Shown here: in pieces, positions 52,541 to 62,500 of the stretch
Layout: each line of letters opens with the position of its first letter
Numbering within the stretch: position 1 is the stretch's first letter
Made by a program: the position numbers and the translations under genes
Notes under the pieces: generated by a model
Database searches by the model: none
What the model saw: the letters and a program-made list of their open reading frames with translations, nothing else
What the model was told of the DNA's origin: nothing
Assembly (NCBI GenBank): GCA_009838845.1
Contig: VXRD01000124.1
Location: 79,228-143,227 of the forward strand
Origin: Gemmatimonadota bacterium
GTDB taxonomy: Bacteria; Latescibacterota; UBA2968
DNA length: 64,000 nucleotides
Direction: 5' to 3'

Positions 52541-52770
52541 GGGGCCGCATGTTCGAGTGGATGGATAGATTCTTCAGCGAGCCATGCAGCGTATTGAAGT
52601 GCTTGTTGAATATCCTCAGCTTCGAGATAAGGATAAGCTTCAAGAATCTCTTCTGTTGACATCCGATTTGCAACCAAATTGACCAAAAGAGAAACCGTTA
52701 CACGCATGCCGCGGATACACGCGCGTCCCCCCATCATTTTAGGATCAAAGGTTATGCGGTCAAATTTCAT
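52537..52770 (-). CDS. DUF433 antitoxin
   Basis: A 77-residue protein starting MKFDRITFDPKMMGGRACIRGMRV, the DUF433 signature, and then STEEILEAYPYLEAEDIQQAL. It should neutralise the neighbouring DUF5615 toxin. It overlaps the toxin gene at one end and the small 49-residue ORF at the other (11 bases), with AAGGAG inside the latter as ribosome-binding site. Similar to the solitary protein at 14491-14685. Confidence 0.9.
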   Translation of the reverse strand: MKFDRITFDPKMMGGRACIRGMRVTVSLLVNLVANRMSTEEILEAYPYLEAEDIQQALQYAAWLAEESIHPLEHAAP

Positions 52771-52909
52771 TTTGAGCTCCTTCTATACAACATTGATCAC
52801 CCCAAACTTGTTCTGTTTCCCAGATGTCAAATTCACCTTCTGTTACAGGGTGTTTTTTATATCCATCGCGATGTTTTTTTTCTAAAATTTCCATTTGAAT
52901 CGTTTTCAT
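52760..52909 (-). CDS. Small uncharacterised protein at the head of the DUF433/DUF5615 cassette
   Basis: A 49-residue ORF: ATG at 52909, stop TGA at 52760-52762. The segment GYKKHPVTEGEFDIWE and QVWGD suggest a conserved small protein. The last 11 bases overlap the DUF433 start, so the three genes form one overlapping set. It has no membrane helix and is rich in charged residues. No function is known; a third cassette component or a leader for coupling translation is possible. Confidence 0.7.
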   Translation of the reverse strand: MKTIQMEILEKKHRDGYKKHPVTEGEFDIWETEQVWGDQCCIEGAQNEI

Positions 52910-53006
52910 AAGTTCCCCACACTATAAGGTTTTTTGCACAGCATATTGGATAATATCGCAAACCTCGACCGTTTTTGCAATTCTAACTGTTAAGGAATAA
53001 ATAAAT

Positions 53007-53924
53007 ATGGCTAAGAAATTTGAGGAAGCAGTTGATGCTGTGATTTCCGGTGATATTGAGACGCTCAAATCGCTGCTCGAGAGAGAGCCTGATCTGATTC
53101 GCATGCGATCATCCAGAGCGCATAGGGCGATGTTGATTCACTATGTGGCGGCAAATGGCGTGGAAGATGAACGGCAGAGGACACCGACTAACGCAGTCGA
53201 TGTTGCAAATGTGCTTATTGATGCTGGTGCTGAGATAGATGCTACGTTTTTGGATGGGAGATCGGGGACGACACCCCTTGTTTCACTGGTGACCAGTTTT
53301 CACCCACATAAATCGGGTGTCGCTGCTGAGCTTGTGAGCGTATTCGTCAATGCGGGTGCCAGAGTAGATGGGATAAAGGGAGATGGTGAACCACTGAGGC
53401 TCGCGCTTAGTTCTGAGTATCCCGAGTCGGTTCAGGCTCTTCTCAAATGCGGTGCAAAGATTATGAATGTCGAAGTCGCCGCTGGCCTGGGGGAGCTTGA
53501 ACTGGTCGAGAGATTTGTCGATGAGGGAGGTATATCCCGTGGGGAATTGGAAGAGGCATTCTGGTCTGCTTGCAAGTATGGACACACTGGGGTGGCAGAA
53601 TGTCTTCTCAAACGCGGCGTGGATATAGACGCAAGGGGCGGGGCGAATAATACGGGATTGATGCTGGCATCACAACGCGGTCGAAGAGATACGGTCGAGA
53701 TGCTTCTGGATTGCGGGGCTTCTATTGAGTCAAAAAATGACTATGGTGGTACAGCGCTTGGTTCAACAATGTATTTTCTGGCAAATCATCCTGCGCCAGA
53801 CGCCGATTATGCGGGAGTGATCGAATTGCTGCTCAATGCGGGATCGGAGTTCAACTTTGCCGACAAATTGACGGGCGATGATGAGGTGGATGATGTGCTT
53901 CGCAAGCGCGGTGTGATCACATAG
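53007..53924 (+). CDS. Ankyrin-repeat protein
   Basis: A 305-residue cytoplasmic protein of about seven to eight ankyrin repeats, for example PTNAVDVANVLIDAGAEIDA, LMLASQRGRRDTVEMLLDCG and TALGSTMYFLANH. The N-terminal half resembles the ankyrin protein at 7878-8627 in its layout (for example, both have VxAGLGELELVERFVDEGG-like segments). There is no catalytic domain. It is divergent from the toxin-antitoxin cassette (98 bp between starts) and convergent with the methyltransferase gene. Confidence 0.85.
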   Translation: MAKKFEEAVDAVISGDIETLKSLLEREPDLIRMRSSRAHRAMLIHYVAANGVEDERQRTPTNAVDVANVLIDAGAEIDATFLDGRSGTTPLVSLVTSFHPHKSGVAAELVSVFVNAGARVDGIKGDGEPLRLALSSEYPESVQALLKCGAKIMNVEVAAGLGELELVERFVDEGGISRGELEEAFWSACKYGHTGVAECLLKRGVDIDARGGANNTGLMLASQRGRRDTVEMLLDCGASIESKNDYGGTALGSTMYFLANHPAPDADYAGVIELLLNAGSEFNFADKLTGDDEVDDVLRKRGVIT

Positions 53925-53943
53925 TGGTCTGTCCGCGTCCGTG

Positions 53944-55119
53944 TCATTTTAGGCTAAAAATGAAGGTTACATCTTCGTGGCGTAGCTCCCAGCTATTTTT
54001 TCCATAGACAGTACTCGGCCATACTTCTACGCAGTAGTCCTGGCGGGATGGTGTACCTGAATGAAGCCATTTTGTTTGCGCTTCTTTGAGTTTGTCGAAA
54101 CACTCCCTCCCTCCGTATGCAGTTATGTGATTTTCGTGTATGATACAGATATTCGATCTATTGTGGTTGGTGAGTACAAAAGCATTCTGCATAGGTATTA
54201 CGGTTAATCCCTGAAGTTGAGCAAAGAACGCCAGATCCCTCCGTAAAGTCCAGCTATTCCTTCCGTCTTGTATATCCGCCCAGGAAGCGCGCTCTTTGGC
54301 GGCTGGTCGTTTTTCGGCAAATTCCTCGACCAATTTCTGAGCCTGATCCCACTGAGGAGTCATTCCATGTCTGCCTGTGAATAGCATAAATCCAGGAAGA
54401 GAAATTACCTCCCCACTGAGATGATCTTTTCGCTTTTGTAACTTCAACATGAGGCACTGGATCCCACCCGGGAAGTCGTTCAACGTCAATACCATTACGC
54501 CTTTGGACGATAGTTGCTCCCACCAGGCGGAGAACAGGGTTGGGCATGTAACCGTGGTGATCAGCCGATCATAAGGCGCTTCTTTCGCATAGCCTTTTGA
54601 TGCATCACCCGTTATTACACGAACATTTTTTGTGCCCTGTCGCTTCAAGTGACGGCGTGCCCTGCGCGTAACATCGGATTGAATATCCATTGTCACAACA
54701 TGTCCTTCAGGACCCGCGAGATGGGCCAATAGAGCGGCGTTCCATCCGGTGCCTGCGCCAATTTCAAATACGCGATGTCCCGCGCGAACGGATAGGACGT
54801 CCAGCATGTGAACGACGAGAGAAGGTTGCGATGTCGAGCTTGGTGGGTTGAGGTGGCTGAGCAAAGGTTCGTCGGAATAAATTCTCTCTAATTGGCTCGA
54901 GGTGGGACATTTCGGATCGACTTCAATTAAGCCTTTCTGTTTTCCCAATGCATGGATTCGATCGACAAATCGATGTCTCGGTGTCGATTGGAGGGCATGT
55001 TCTATTGCCTTATTCTTCAAACTACCCGTCGCCTTGAGCATGTCGATGAAATCACGCTGCAACAGGTCTGTATTTTTAGTGCTGGTCATTAGTCTTCTCT
55101 CAAGGGTTTTCCCACTCAT
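53944..55119 (-). CDS. PIMT-like protein methyltransferase with C-terminal extension
   Basis: A 391-residue protein (ATG at 55119 overlaps the upstream stop; an ATG at 55089 after GAGAGAAG is an alternative start). The SAM-binding motif VFEIGAGTGWNAALLA lies near residue 118 and the PIMT-typical THLNPPSSTSQPS-like loop precedes it. Classical PIMTs of about 220 residues repair isoaspartate; here about 170 further C-terminal residues of unknown fold follow. ALQSTPRHRFVDRI near residue 42 fits the PIMT N-terminal helix. It is coupled to the deacylase gene. Confidence 0.8.
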   Translation of the reverse strand: MSGKTLERRLMTSTKNTDLLQRDFIDMLKATGSLKNKAIEHALQSTPRHRFVDRIHALGKQKGLIEVDPKCPTSSQLERIYSDEPLLSHLNPPSSTSQPSLVVHMLDVLSVRAGHRVFEIGAGTGWNAALLAHLAGPEGHVVTMDIQSDVTRRARRHLKRQGTKNVRVITGDASKGYAKEAPYDRLITTVTCPTLFSAWWEQLSSKGVMVLTLNDFPGGIQCLMLKLQKRKDHLSGEVISLPGFMLFTGRHGMTPQWDQAQKLVEEFAEKRPAAKERASWADIQDGRNSWTLRRDLAFFAQLQGLTVIPMQNAFVLTNHNRSNICIIHENHITAYGGRECFDKLKEAQTKWLHSGTPSRQDYCVEVWPSTVYGKNSWELRHEDVTFIFSLK

Positions 55120-56708
55120 GCGCCCGGACCCTTGACGAACATTCCAGGGGTTGCGCCTGTGTGTTCGCCATTTTCGAGGACGCGGATGCCGTTGACGAAG
55201 ACGTCTCTGATGCCGATAGAGAGCTGGTGGGAATCGTCGAATGTCGAGCGGTCGGCGACGGTGTCGGGGTCAAAGACGACGACGTCGGCCCAGTAGTTGG
55301 GCTGGAGTCGCCCGCGGTCCCACAGTGAGAGGCGATTGGCGACTGAGGAGGTCATTTTGCGGATGGCTTCCTCAAGTGGCATGAGCTTTTCGTCGCGGAC
55401 GTAGTGGCCCAGGACGCGGGGATAGGTTCCGTACGACCGGGGGTGGAGCGGTCCCTCAGCAGCAGTCCGTTCTGGATCGACGCCGCCCGCGTCGGTGGAA
55501 ACTTTGATCCAGGGGAGCTGAAGTTGGAGACGGACATTGTCTTCGGATATGGTGTGGTAGATGGTAAAGATGCGCTGGTTTTCCGAGAGCAGGAGGTCGA
55601 TGGTGGCTTCTATCCAGTCCTGGTCGCGCATCTCGGCAATTTCAGAAAGACGCTTGCCGATGTACTGCTGATTTTCAGGTTTTTTAAATCCGACTGGAGC
55701 GATTCGGTCGGGACGACGGGGAATTTCGCCCTGGCGGTTTCTGACTTCGGAGACGATTTTCGCGCGGATGTCGGGGTCGCGCAGGTTGTCGAAGAATTTG
55801 CCGTCTGCAGCTACCCAGGTGGGCAGGACAGTGGATAGGCCGGTGCCGCTGGCTGTGTAGGGATACATATCGGCGGTGATGTCGAGGCCCTCGGCGCGTA
55901 CCTGATTTATGCGCGCAATGACCTGGTGCATCTTGGGGTAGTTGCGTTCGGGAACGGCTTTGAGGTGGTAGATTTCGACCGGGAGGTTGGCGCGCTGTCC
56001 GATTTCAATGGCTTCGTCCAGGGCTTCGAGAAGTTTGTCGGCTTCGGATCGCATGTGGGTGATGTAGATGCCGCCGAATCGTGCCACTGTCTTGCAGATT
56101 TCGACGATTTCATCCGTGCTGGTATATGTGTCCGGCGGGTAGATGAGGGCATAGGAGGGACCGAAGGCGCCGTCTTCCATGGATTCGGCCATGATGCGAT
56201 GCATGGTTTTCATTTCGTCGGGGGTTGGCTCGCCCATCCGCATGCCCATTGCCTGCGCGCGCAGGGTGCCCGCGCCGAGGAAGGAGCCGACGTTGGGCGA
56301 GACACCAGCTTCGATCATGGCGTCGAGCCAGTTGCCGAAGCGATGCCAGTCCCGCGCGCGTTCCCGCCAGTTTTTGGGTAGAGATCGCGAGAGGGTATTG
56401 GAGCCGCCGACAGGTGCGGGGGTCCACGCTTCGCCCATGATTTCGGTCGTGATGCCCTGTGTGATTTTGGAGAGGCATCGGCCATCGCGCATGAGTGGAA
56501 CGATGGAGTGGCTCTGGATGTCGATGAAGCCGGGACAGACGATGTGACCTGATGCATCGACGATTTCGTCTATGCCGTCGCGGGGGATGGTCCCCGGCGG
56601 TTCGATGGTGGAGACCTTGCCGTTCTCAAGAGCTATGTCGCCGTAGAAATAGGGGTTGCCGGTGCCGTCGATTATTTTGCCTGAGTGAATAAGGGTCGTG
56701 ATTGGCAT
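55116..56708 (-). CDS. N-acyl-D-amino-acid deacylase-like amidohydrolase
   Basis: A 530-residue amidohydrolase-superfamily enzyme. Segments YITHMRSEADKLLEALDEAI and IYHLKAVPERN hold the metal His residues; STDAGG holds the catalytic Asp. The first metal motif reads FIDIQSHS, where D-aminoacylases have FIDxHTHxD. The first His is thus Gln and the Asp is missing. A subfamily change or a single-metal enzyme is likely. No signal peptide is seen. The ATGA overlap couples it to the methyltransferase. Confidence 0.85.
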   Translation of the reverse strand: MPITTLIHSGKIIDGTGNPYFYGDIALENGKVSTIEPPGTIPRDGIDEIVDASGHIVCPGFIDIQSHSIVPLMRDGRCLSKITQGITTEIMGEAWTPAPVGGSNTLSRSLPKNWRERARDWHRFGNWLDAMIEAGVSPNVGSFLGAGTLRAQAMGMRMGEPTPDEMKTMHRIMAESMEDGAFGPSYALIYPPDTYTSTDEIVEICKTVARFGGIYITHMRSEADKLLEALDEAIEIGQRANLPVEIYHLKAVPERNYPKMHQVIARINQVRAEGLDITADMYPYTASGTGLSTVLPTWVAADGKFFDNLRDPDIRAKIVSEVRNRQGEIPRRPDRIAPVGFKKPENQQYIGKRLSEIAEMRDQDWIEATIDLLLSENQRIFTIYHTISEDNVRLQLQLPWIKVSTDAGGVDPERTAAEGPLHPRSYGTYPRVLGHYVRDEKLMPLEEAIRKMTSSVANRLSLWDRGRLQPNYWADVVVFDPDTVADRSTFDDSHQLSIGIRDVFVNGIRVLENGEHTGATPGMFVKGPGA

Positions 56709-56731
56709 GGGATTGCCTTTCGTTTTTTATG

Positions 56732-58264
56732 TTAAAGGTCTGCACCGAAGTTCTTGACAAAGATGAGGAAGTCAGAGAAGGTAACGCGCAGGTCGCCGTC
56801 GAGGTCAAAGGTGGGGTCGAAGCCAACGTCGCCTGCGGTTTTGCCAAAGGCAGAGGCAAAAGCAAGGAAGTCCGAGAAGCCGATTTCCCCGTCGCCATCA
56901 AAGTCTGAGGCTGCGGGACCGGATACGAGTTCAGATACGGAGAGGGTGTAACCGAGTGTTGTGCCAGATGTGGAGGTGATGGCGAGGGTTCTGGCAATAT
57001 TGCCAGATGTGTGAATGCGTTTGCTCTGTAAGGCTGAAATGGGGATCGGTGCGGCAAAGGGGTGCTCTCCGTCGGCGATGAGTGTGACGAGGAGGTCGTT
57101 GTCACCTGTGGATTGGATTGTGAAGGCGAGGCCGGGTGTTTCGCCCAAAGCGAGATAGTCTATGCCCCAGCGCGTGGCGCGTCGCGTGAGGTTATTGGTC
57201 GGAATTGTGAGGATTTCGCGCTTTGCGGGATGCAGGTCAATGGCGCGATAGCCGAGGTCGCCCTCACCGTCGAGGTACATAGCAGCGGCCCATTGTCCAA
57301 AGAGGTGGTCAAATCGTTCGGGCGCGTCGAGCGATTGAAGGACATTGTCGATGCTCGCTATGCTGCTGTCTGGATCTGCGATGAGTTTGCGGAGTGCGCC
57401 CTCGCCATAGCGCTGTGCGAAGTACGTCATATAGAGATACGCCTGGTCAAAATCAAAAAACTGATCTTCCCAATAGGTGAGGTCTGTATTGACCGCGAGC
57501 GAGAGAAAATTTTCGGTCGCTGCTGCTGTCGTGTCTTTGTATCCACAGGCGAGTTCGGCGTATTCCGAGCACCCTTCGTCGAGCCATTTGGCTTCGTCGA
57601 AATCGGCTTTCCAGTGGATCAAGTGCTGAAATTCGTGGGCGAGTGTGGCGCGTGCGAGGTTGCTGCCAATGTCGAGAGGACGGGCGTCGATATAAATAAT
57701 TTCGCGCGAGACGGGTGGGGCTTCGTTGTCGGTATCGATATAACCGACAAATGTGATGCCAGTGATAGGACTGTCGAGTACGTCGAGTACCAGGATGAGT
57801 ATGCGGGGATCGGCATCGACATCTGGAGGATCGCCAAAGAGGTCGGTGACAGTTTCATAAATGCCGCGATCGGGATGGCGTGCGGTGGATTTATCAAATG
57901 CAAGGGCAAGGGATTCAATGCCCGTTTGTGTCACGCGCGGGGTGTTCCACATGTCATCTTCTACAAAAATGTAACAGTGGCTGCCTACATAGCGACAGGT
58001 TGTTGTGGTGTGGTATTTCCCGCCGCCAACGAGTTGAAAACTGTATGCCGGCAGCGTGAGCGTATCGCCAACGCGGAAAGGTGTGGAGAAGGATATTTTG
58101 GTTGCGGGGCGATAGGGTGTGGTTTGGCGTGGAATCAGGTGGGTTCCGCTTTGGGGGATGGGTTGGGCGTGTGCTACGCTGCAAGAAAGCGCAATGCAGC
58201 AGGTAAAAAAAATAAGAATATAACGCAAATCGCGTTTGGGCGTTTTTGGCGGAGGCATTGTCAA
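56732..58264 (-). CDS. Exported gluzincin-like peptidase with C-terminal EF-hand-like repeats
   Basis: A 510-residue exported protein with signal peptide (residues 14-33, ending SVAHA). The metal motif HEFQHLIHW near residue 212 and the WLDEGCSEYAE segment 13 residues later fit an M30/hyicolysin-type metallopeptidase. The C-terminal 60 residues contain two units of the form DFDGDGEIGFSDFLAFASAFGK and DLDGDLRVTFSDFLIFVKNFG. Such dockerin/EF-hand-like repeats are common at the ends of exported proteins in Latescibacteria and Poribacteria. It overlaps the next gene by 4 bases. Confidence 0.82.
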   Translation of the reverse strand: MTMPPPKTPKRDLRYILIFFTCCIALSCSVAHAQPIPQSGTHLIPRQTTPYRPATKISFSTPFRVGDTLTLPAYSFQLVGGGKYHTTTTCRYVGSHCYIFVEDDMWNTPRVTQTGIESLALAFDKSTARHPDRGIYETVTDLFGDPPDVDADPRILILVLDVLDSPITGITFVGYIDTDNEAPPVSREIIYIDARPLDIGSNLARATLAHEFQHLIHWKADFDEAKWLDEGCSEYAELACGYKDTTAAATENFLSLAVNTDLTYWEDQFFDFDQAYLYMTYFAQRYGEGALRKLIADPDSSIASIDNVLQSLDAPERFDHLFGQWAAAMYLDGEGDLGYRAIDLHPAKREILTIPTNNLTRRATRWGIDYLALGETPGLAFTIQSTGDNDLLVTLIADGEHPFAAPIPISALQSKRIHTSGNIARTLAITSTSGTTLGYTLSVSELVSGPAASDFDGDGEIGFSDFLAFASAFGKTAGDVGFDPTFDLDGDLRVTFSDFLIFVKNFGADL

Positions 58265-58884
58265 AACCAGACTGAGAGTCTCACCTGTAAGTCCCCAGAG
58301 GTATTGGGGGAGACTGTTGCAATAGGACGGGTTTTAGCGGCGATGCTGGCGGCGTTTAACGCGCTGGCAAAGCGATTGAAGATGAGTGCGCCCACGAAGA
58401 GAAAACTGCGTGTGCGCGCCCAGGTGGCTTTGCTTCGCAGTTCTCGAAAGTGTTCGCGGGAAGACGGTGTGTCCCATTCCCAAAAGTTTTCGGGCGTTTC
58501 TGGCAGTGGGGTGACCGATGTGCCCTCGACGTATTGCAATCGGGCATTGTAGTCGTAGATGCTATTGTAACTGGACAGGCGGTCGTAGTGAGAGTTGGGT
58601 TTTTCCTCCGTGGTTGCACCAGCGCGTGCCGCGGCATAGGCGCGGAAGGTGTTTTCTCGCGTGGTGTTGAGTTTTTTAAATGCAAATACGCCCGTCCAGA
58701 ACATGCCTTCGGTGAAGAGAAAAAATTTCGCGGATTTTCGCCCGCCCGCATACCGCTCGCCTAAACCGGGTAAAAGAACCGACAAAAAGGCGGCTTTTTT
58801 GGGTGATTTCGCTTCTTGGGCAAATGCGACAGATGGCGAGAGCAAACAGGCGCAGACGATCAGGATTTGGGATGGTGTTTTCAT
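58261..58884 (-). CDS. Exported DUF5683-like protein
   Basis: A 207-residue protein with a signal peptide (residues 1-22, ending AFAQ). The segment AFLSVLLPGLGERYAGGRKSAKFFL resembles the PGLGQxYxG motif of DUF5683-like proteins. About one or two hydrophobic helices follow (residues 55-70, 170-185), so it is membrane- or envelope-associated. It overlaps the start of the exported peptidase gene at one end. The next gene, 58889-59560, is a paralogue with the same layout. Confidence 0.7.
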   Translation of the reverse strand: MKTPSQILIVCACLLSPSVAFAQEAKSPKKAAFLSVLLPGLGERYAGGRKSAKFFLFTEGMFWTGVFAFKKLNTTRENTFRAYAAARAGATTEEKPNSHYDRLSSYNSIYDYNARLQYVEGTSVTPLPETPENFWEWDTPSSREHFRELRSKATWARTRSFLFVGALIFNRFASALNAASIAAKTRPIATVSPNTSGDLQVRLSVWF

Positions 58885-58888
58885 GATG

Positions 58889-59560
58889 CTAAAATCTCGT
58901 TTTCAATTCGACCAGGGACCGTCCATGGCTATCAACCGGCGTGATGTCGATCCACAAGCTCGGCCCGGTCTGTTTTTGCAGTGTGCGCGTATAGGCCGAG
59001 GCGTGTATGGCACTGGCAATGTGGTTGAGTACGGCCAGGCCTGTGACAACAGACGCGCGTTTGAGGTATTTGTTGCTGTCGTTGCGACGGGTTTCATAGT
59101 CCAGCCTGCGTGACGATGGCACGTTTTTGTTATCGGTGGAAAAGTCAGCCGTCACATCGTCCCAGCCATAGACAAATTGATGGTATTTGCCAATGAGTTC
59201 GTAATACTGCTGCGTGTCTTCGCTTTTGGAGGGCAGGGCGTGGGTTTCGTGATATGGCTCGGGCTGAGTTTTGTTCCATTCCCGCCAGGCGCTGTACCGC
59301 GCTTCCCGCCAATGCCGATCGGCATACGCTCGAAATTCTTCCTTAATGTCATTGCCTTTGCCCCGCCATGAAACATAAGCGGTCCAGGTGAGGGCTTCTG
59401 CGCCCATAAACCCGACTGCGCGTATTTTGGCCCCGGCATATAATTCACCCAGACCCGGTACAAGTAGTGAGAGAAAGAAGGCCGTTTTAGGCGATTTTTC
59501 CGCAGCGGCCTGTCCGCACATGAGCGCAAAAACAAGGGTGCAGAGTGTGAATTTTCGCAT
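58889..59560 (-). CDS. Exported DUF5683-like protein, paralogue
   Basis: 223 residues from MRKFTLCTLVFAL (ATG at 59560 after AGGAA). Signal peptide ends near CGQAAAE. The segment FFLSLLVPGLGELYAGAKIRAVGF matches the neighbour at 58261-58884. Both have a middle region with a short aromatic/polar stretch (EYYELIGKYHQFVYGWDD here) and a C-terminal helix SVVTGLAVLNHIASAIHAS. Tandem duplicates acting in the envelope. Function unknown. Confidence 0.7.
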   Translation of the reverse strand: MRKFTLCTLVFALMCGQAAAEKSPKTAFFLSLLVPGLGELYAGAKIRAVGFMGAEALTWTAYVSWRGKGNDIKEEFRAYADRHWREARYSAWREWNKTQPEPYHETHALPSKSEDTQQYYELIGKYHQFVYGWDDVTADFSTDNKNVPSSRRLDYETRRNDSNKYLKRASVVTGLAVLNHIASAIHASAYTRTLQKQTGPSLWIDITPVDSHGRSLVELKTRF

Positions 59561-59576
59561 GGGGCAATTCCTTTGG

Positions 59577-62500
59577 CTAAAAGTTGCCTTTCCCAACATC
59601 TGTAACAAATCCAAATAACAATGTAAAGTAAATCTTCAAGCCGCTTCGTTCAAGTGGATCGCCAGCCCGTTGCAAAGGCACATGGTCGAAGCCGTAGGCT
59701 ACGTCGATGCTGGCGCGTGTGGGAAAAAGATAAAACGAGGTGGCGTCGTAGCGCAATTGCGTGCCCAGTTCGCGTTTCCAGCCGCGTTTGAGTATTGCAT
59801 CGTCGGATGTGCCATCCCAGGCGCGGGCGATTCCGGCAAAGAATGCGCCGTAGAGTTGGTCGGAGTAGATCGGGCCGGTTTGTCGATCAATGCGCGACCA
59901 TAAGGGAAAGCGATAAGCCGACCGCAACATCAGGGCGCGGCGGCCTTCCAGGCTGTAAAACGTATATCCTTTCATGCCGGGCAAGCCACCGAGGAAGAAG
60001 TCAAAGGTGTCGTCAACTTCGCTGTCGATCAGGCCGCCAAAAAAGCGGAAGCTCAGCGCACTGCGGCCGGGAGCAACCGGGATAAATTCGTTCCAGTCGA
60101 GGGAGAGTTGGTTGTAGAAATAGCGGTCGTAGGTTTCGATAATTAGCGAGGTGTTTTCCTCAAAGCCGCTGATGAACCAGTTGAAATAGCGGTCGTAACG
60201 CAGCGCGAGACGGCGTCCGGATCGGGGGTTGATTTCCGAGTCGCGCGAGCGGCCTATGGCATTGAGACGATAGGTGAGAGCGAGGTCAAATCCGTTGAGG
60301 GTTGTAGCGCCCACTATATCGCGATTAAGGCCGTTGAACCGCGCTTGATCCAGAACTGCGCCCGTGCGATGATACACGAGACGAGCGTCGATCGTACCGC
60401 CGCGTCTCAGGGTGTATTTGCCGCCTATTTCAATGCCCGTCAGCGCGAAGGTGCGGTTGTAGATGCGAAAATCTTCGTCGCGGCTGATTATATCTTCTTC
60501 AACGTGGCGCGATATACGGTAGGCTTCCAGAAAAAAGGTGGGCCGTCTTTTGCGGTATTCGTAAAGCGCGTACAGATCCATATCCAGATCGTGGGCGAGC
60601 AGGCCACTGATAAAAAAGGTTTGCTTTCGCAAGACGTCGTCGGATCCCGCTATGGCGCCGAGTTTGAGTTTGCCGCTGTCGATTGCCAGACGCGGAAGTA
60701 TGGTGGTGGATGAAAATTCATTTTTGTATGGGCGGCTCGCTATTGCGGGTTTGGGCGTTGTGGCCGCGAAGGGGTTAACCTGAAAGATGTTGGCTACCAC
60801 GGGTTCATTTAACGGGTGGGAGATAACGCGAATTTCGTAGGCGTTTTTGCCGTAGTGGGCATAGGCGATGCGGTCGCCATCTGGATGCACGTGGGGTTGA
60901 AATGCACCGCCGTACACGCGGGTGAGGCGGTCTATTGTGCCGCTGGATAGATTGACGCGATACAGGTTGAAGATGCCGTCTTGATCAGAGGCAAATACGA
61001 GGGATGATCCATCGGGTGTCCAGCACGGGTCGCGATCGGTTTCGCGGGAGGTAACGCGCACTGTGTAATCGCCACCTGTTGCGGATATGGTGGCGATATC
61101 CCGCGAGGTGCTGATTCGGTAGAGCGAGAATGCGATTTGCGATCCATCGGGCGACCAGCGCGGGGTGGCAACCTGTGAGCCATCGTCGAAGGATGTGAGG
61201 TAGCGAATGGTGTCTGCTGCAATGTCGAGGATACAGAGGTTGGTGCTACCTCCACCATTTTTGACAAACGCAATTTGCGTTCCGTCTGGGGAATAGGTCG
61301 GGTGAATGCCGCGCGAGCCGGTGCTGAGGCGCGTTTCGCCGGGGAAGGTGGCACGCGCGAGGCCAATGGCGGTTTTGACATTTTGAAACAGGCTCGATTT
61401 CGAGGCTTTGGGATCTATGGTGTAGAGGTCCCATTGCCGCCCGCCATATTTGTTGGGCTGGCTGTGGCGCGCGTAGAGGAATTGTTCGCCATCGGTTGAC
61501 CAGTCAAAGGCTGTGACCGCGCTGGGAGCGGCGAGTTCCACGCTGCTGTCGGCGAGGGTATAGACCATCAAACTCGTGCGCCCATAATCGCGTCCTTTAT
61601 TGGAGAGGTAGGCGAGTTTTGTGCCATCGGGCGACCAGCGGGGGTGCAGGTTGAGGTAGCCATCGTCGCGGATGAGGTCGCCCTGTGCGGGGTTGGTTTC
61701 GATCTGTGCGTTTTGATCCGCATAGCGTTTTTTGAGCGATGCGACCCAGCGCGTGTGCAATTCGCTTGCAGAGATGCCCAGAGTTGCGCGGATTGCGCCG
61801 CCGAAATCCGTGCGCCACCAGACTTTCATTTGCCGATACAATTCGGGGAGTTTGTCGCGCCCAAAGGTATCGACAATAAAGAGGGTGAGCGAATAGCCGT
61901 GGTCATATACTTTTTCAAATCCGAGACCTGTTTTCGCGCCAAAGACAGACATTTCGTCGCGGGTGAGCAAGCTCCCATTGCGCGTGGCCTGGCGCAAGAT
62001 CATATCGCGGTGCGAGTCCCAGCGGTCGTGTTGTGCGCCCGGTGCCATGTATTGCGCCGTCCCTTCTGCAAACCAGGGTGGAATGATGGTGGCTGGAATG
62101 GCGTAAGCAGCCAGGACATTGGGGTAGCCAGCGAGGATGTCGTCGCGTTTGCCTTCACCCTGATATTGCAGGTAGTTGACGAAGATGGCGGGGATGCGCC
62201 GCGAGGATTTTCGGGCGAGTTGAAGGGCGATGATGTGCGTCAATTCGTGCGTTATCACATTTGGGAGCCAATCTGTACTGCCGCGCAGTGCAAAGTCGAG
62301 GTTGGAGACCCAGATTTCGATGGTGTTGTGGTAATAATACGCCGCGCCATTGGCATAATCTTCGGTGTCTTTGAGGATGATGCGGACTTTGCTGTCGGGG
62401 TCAAAATTGTAAAAGGACGCGATTGGGCCGTACGCGTCTTCGGCGACCTGGGCAGCACGCGGAGCCAGTTTTTCCAGCCCCTGATGGTAATAGACTTTGA

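Noticed and set aside
57062..58552. Long plus-strand open frame antisense to the exported peptidase
   Set aside because: It covers parts of two real minus genes and lacks any domain; the minus frame has signal peptide, metal motif and EF-hand units.
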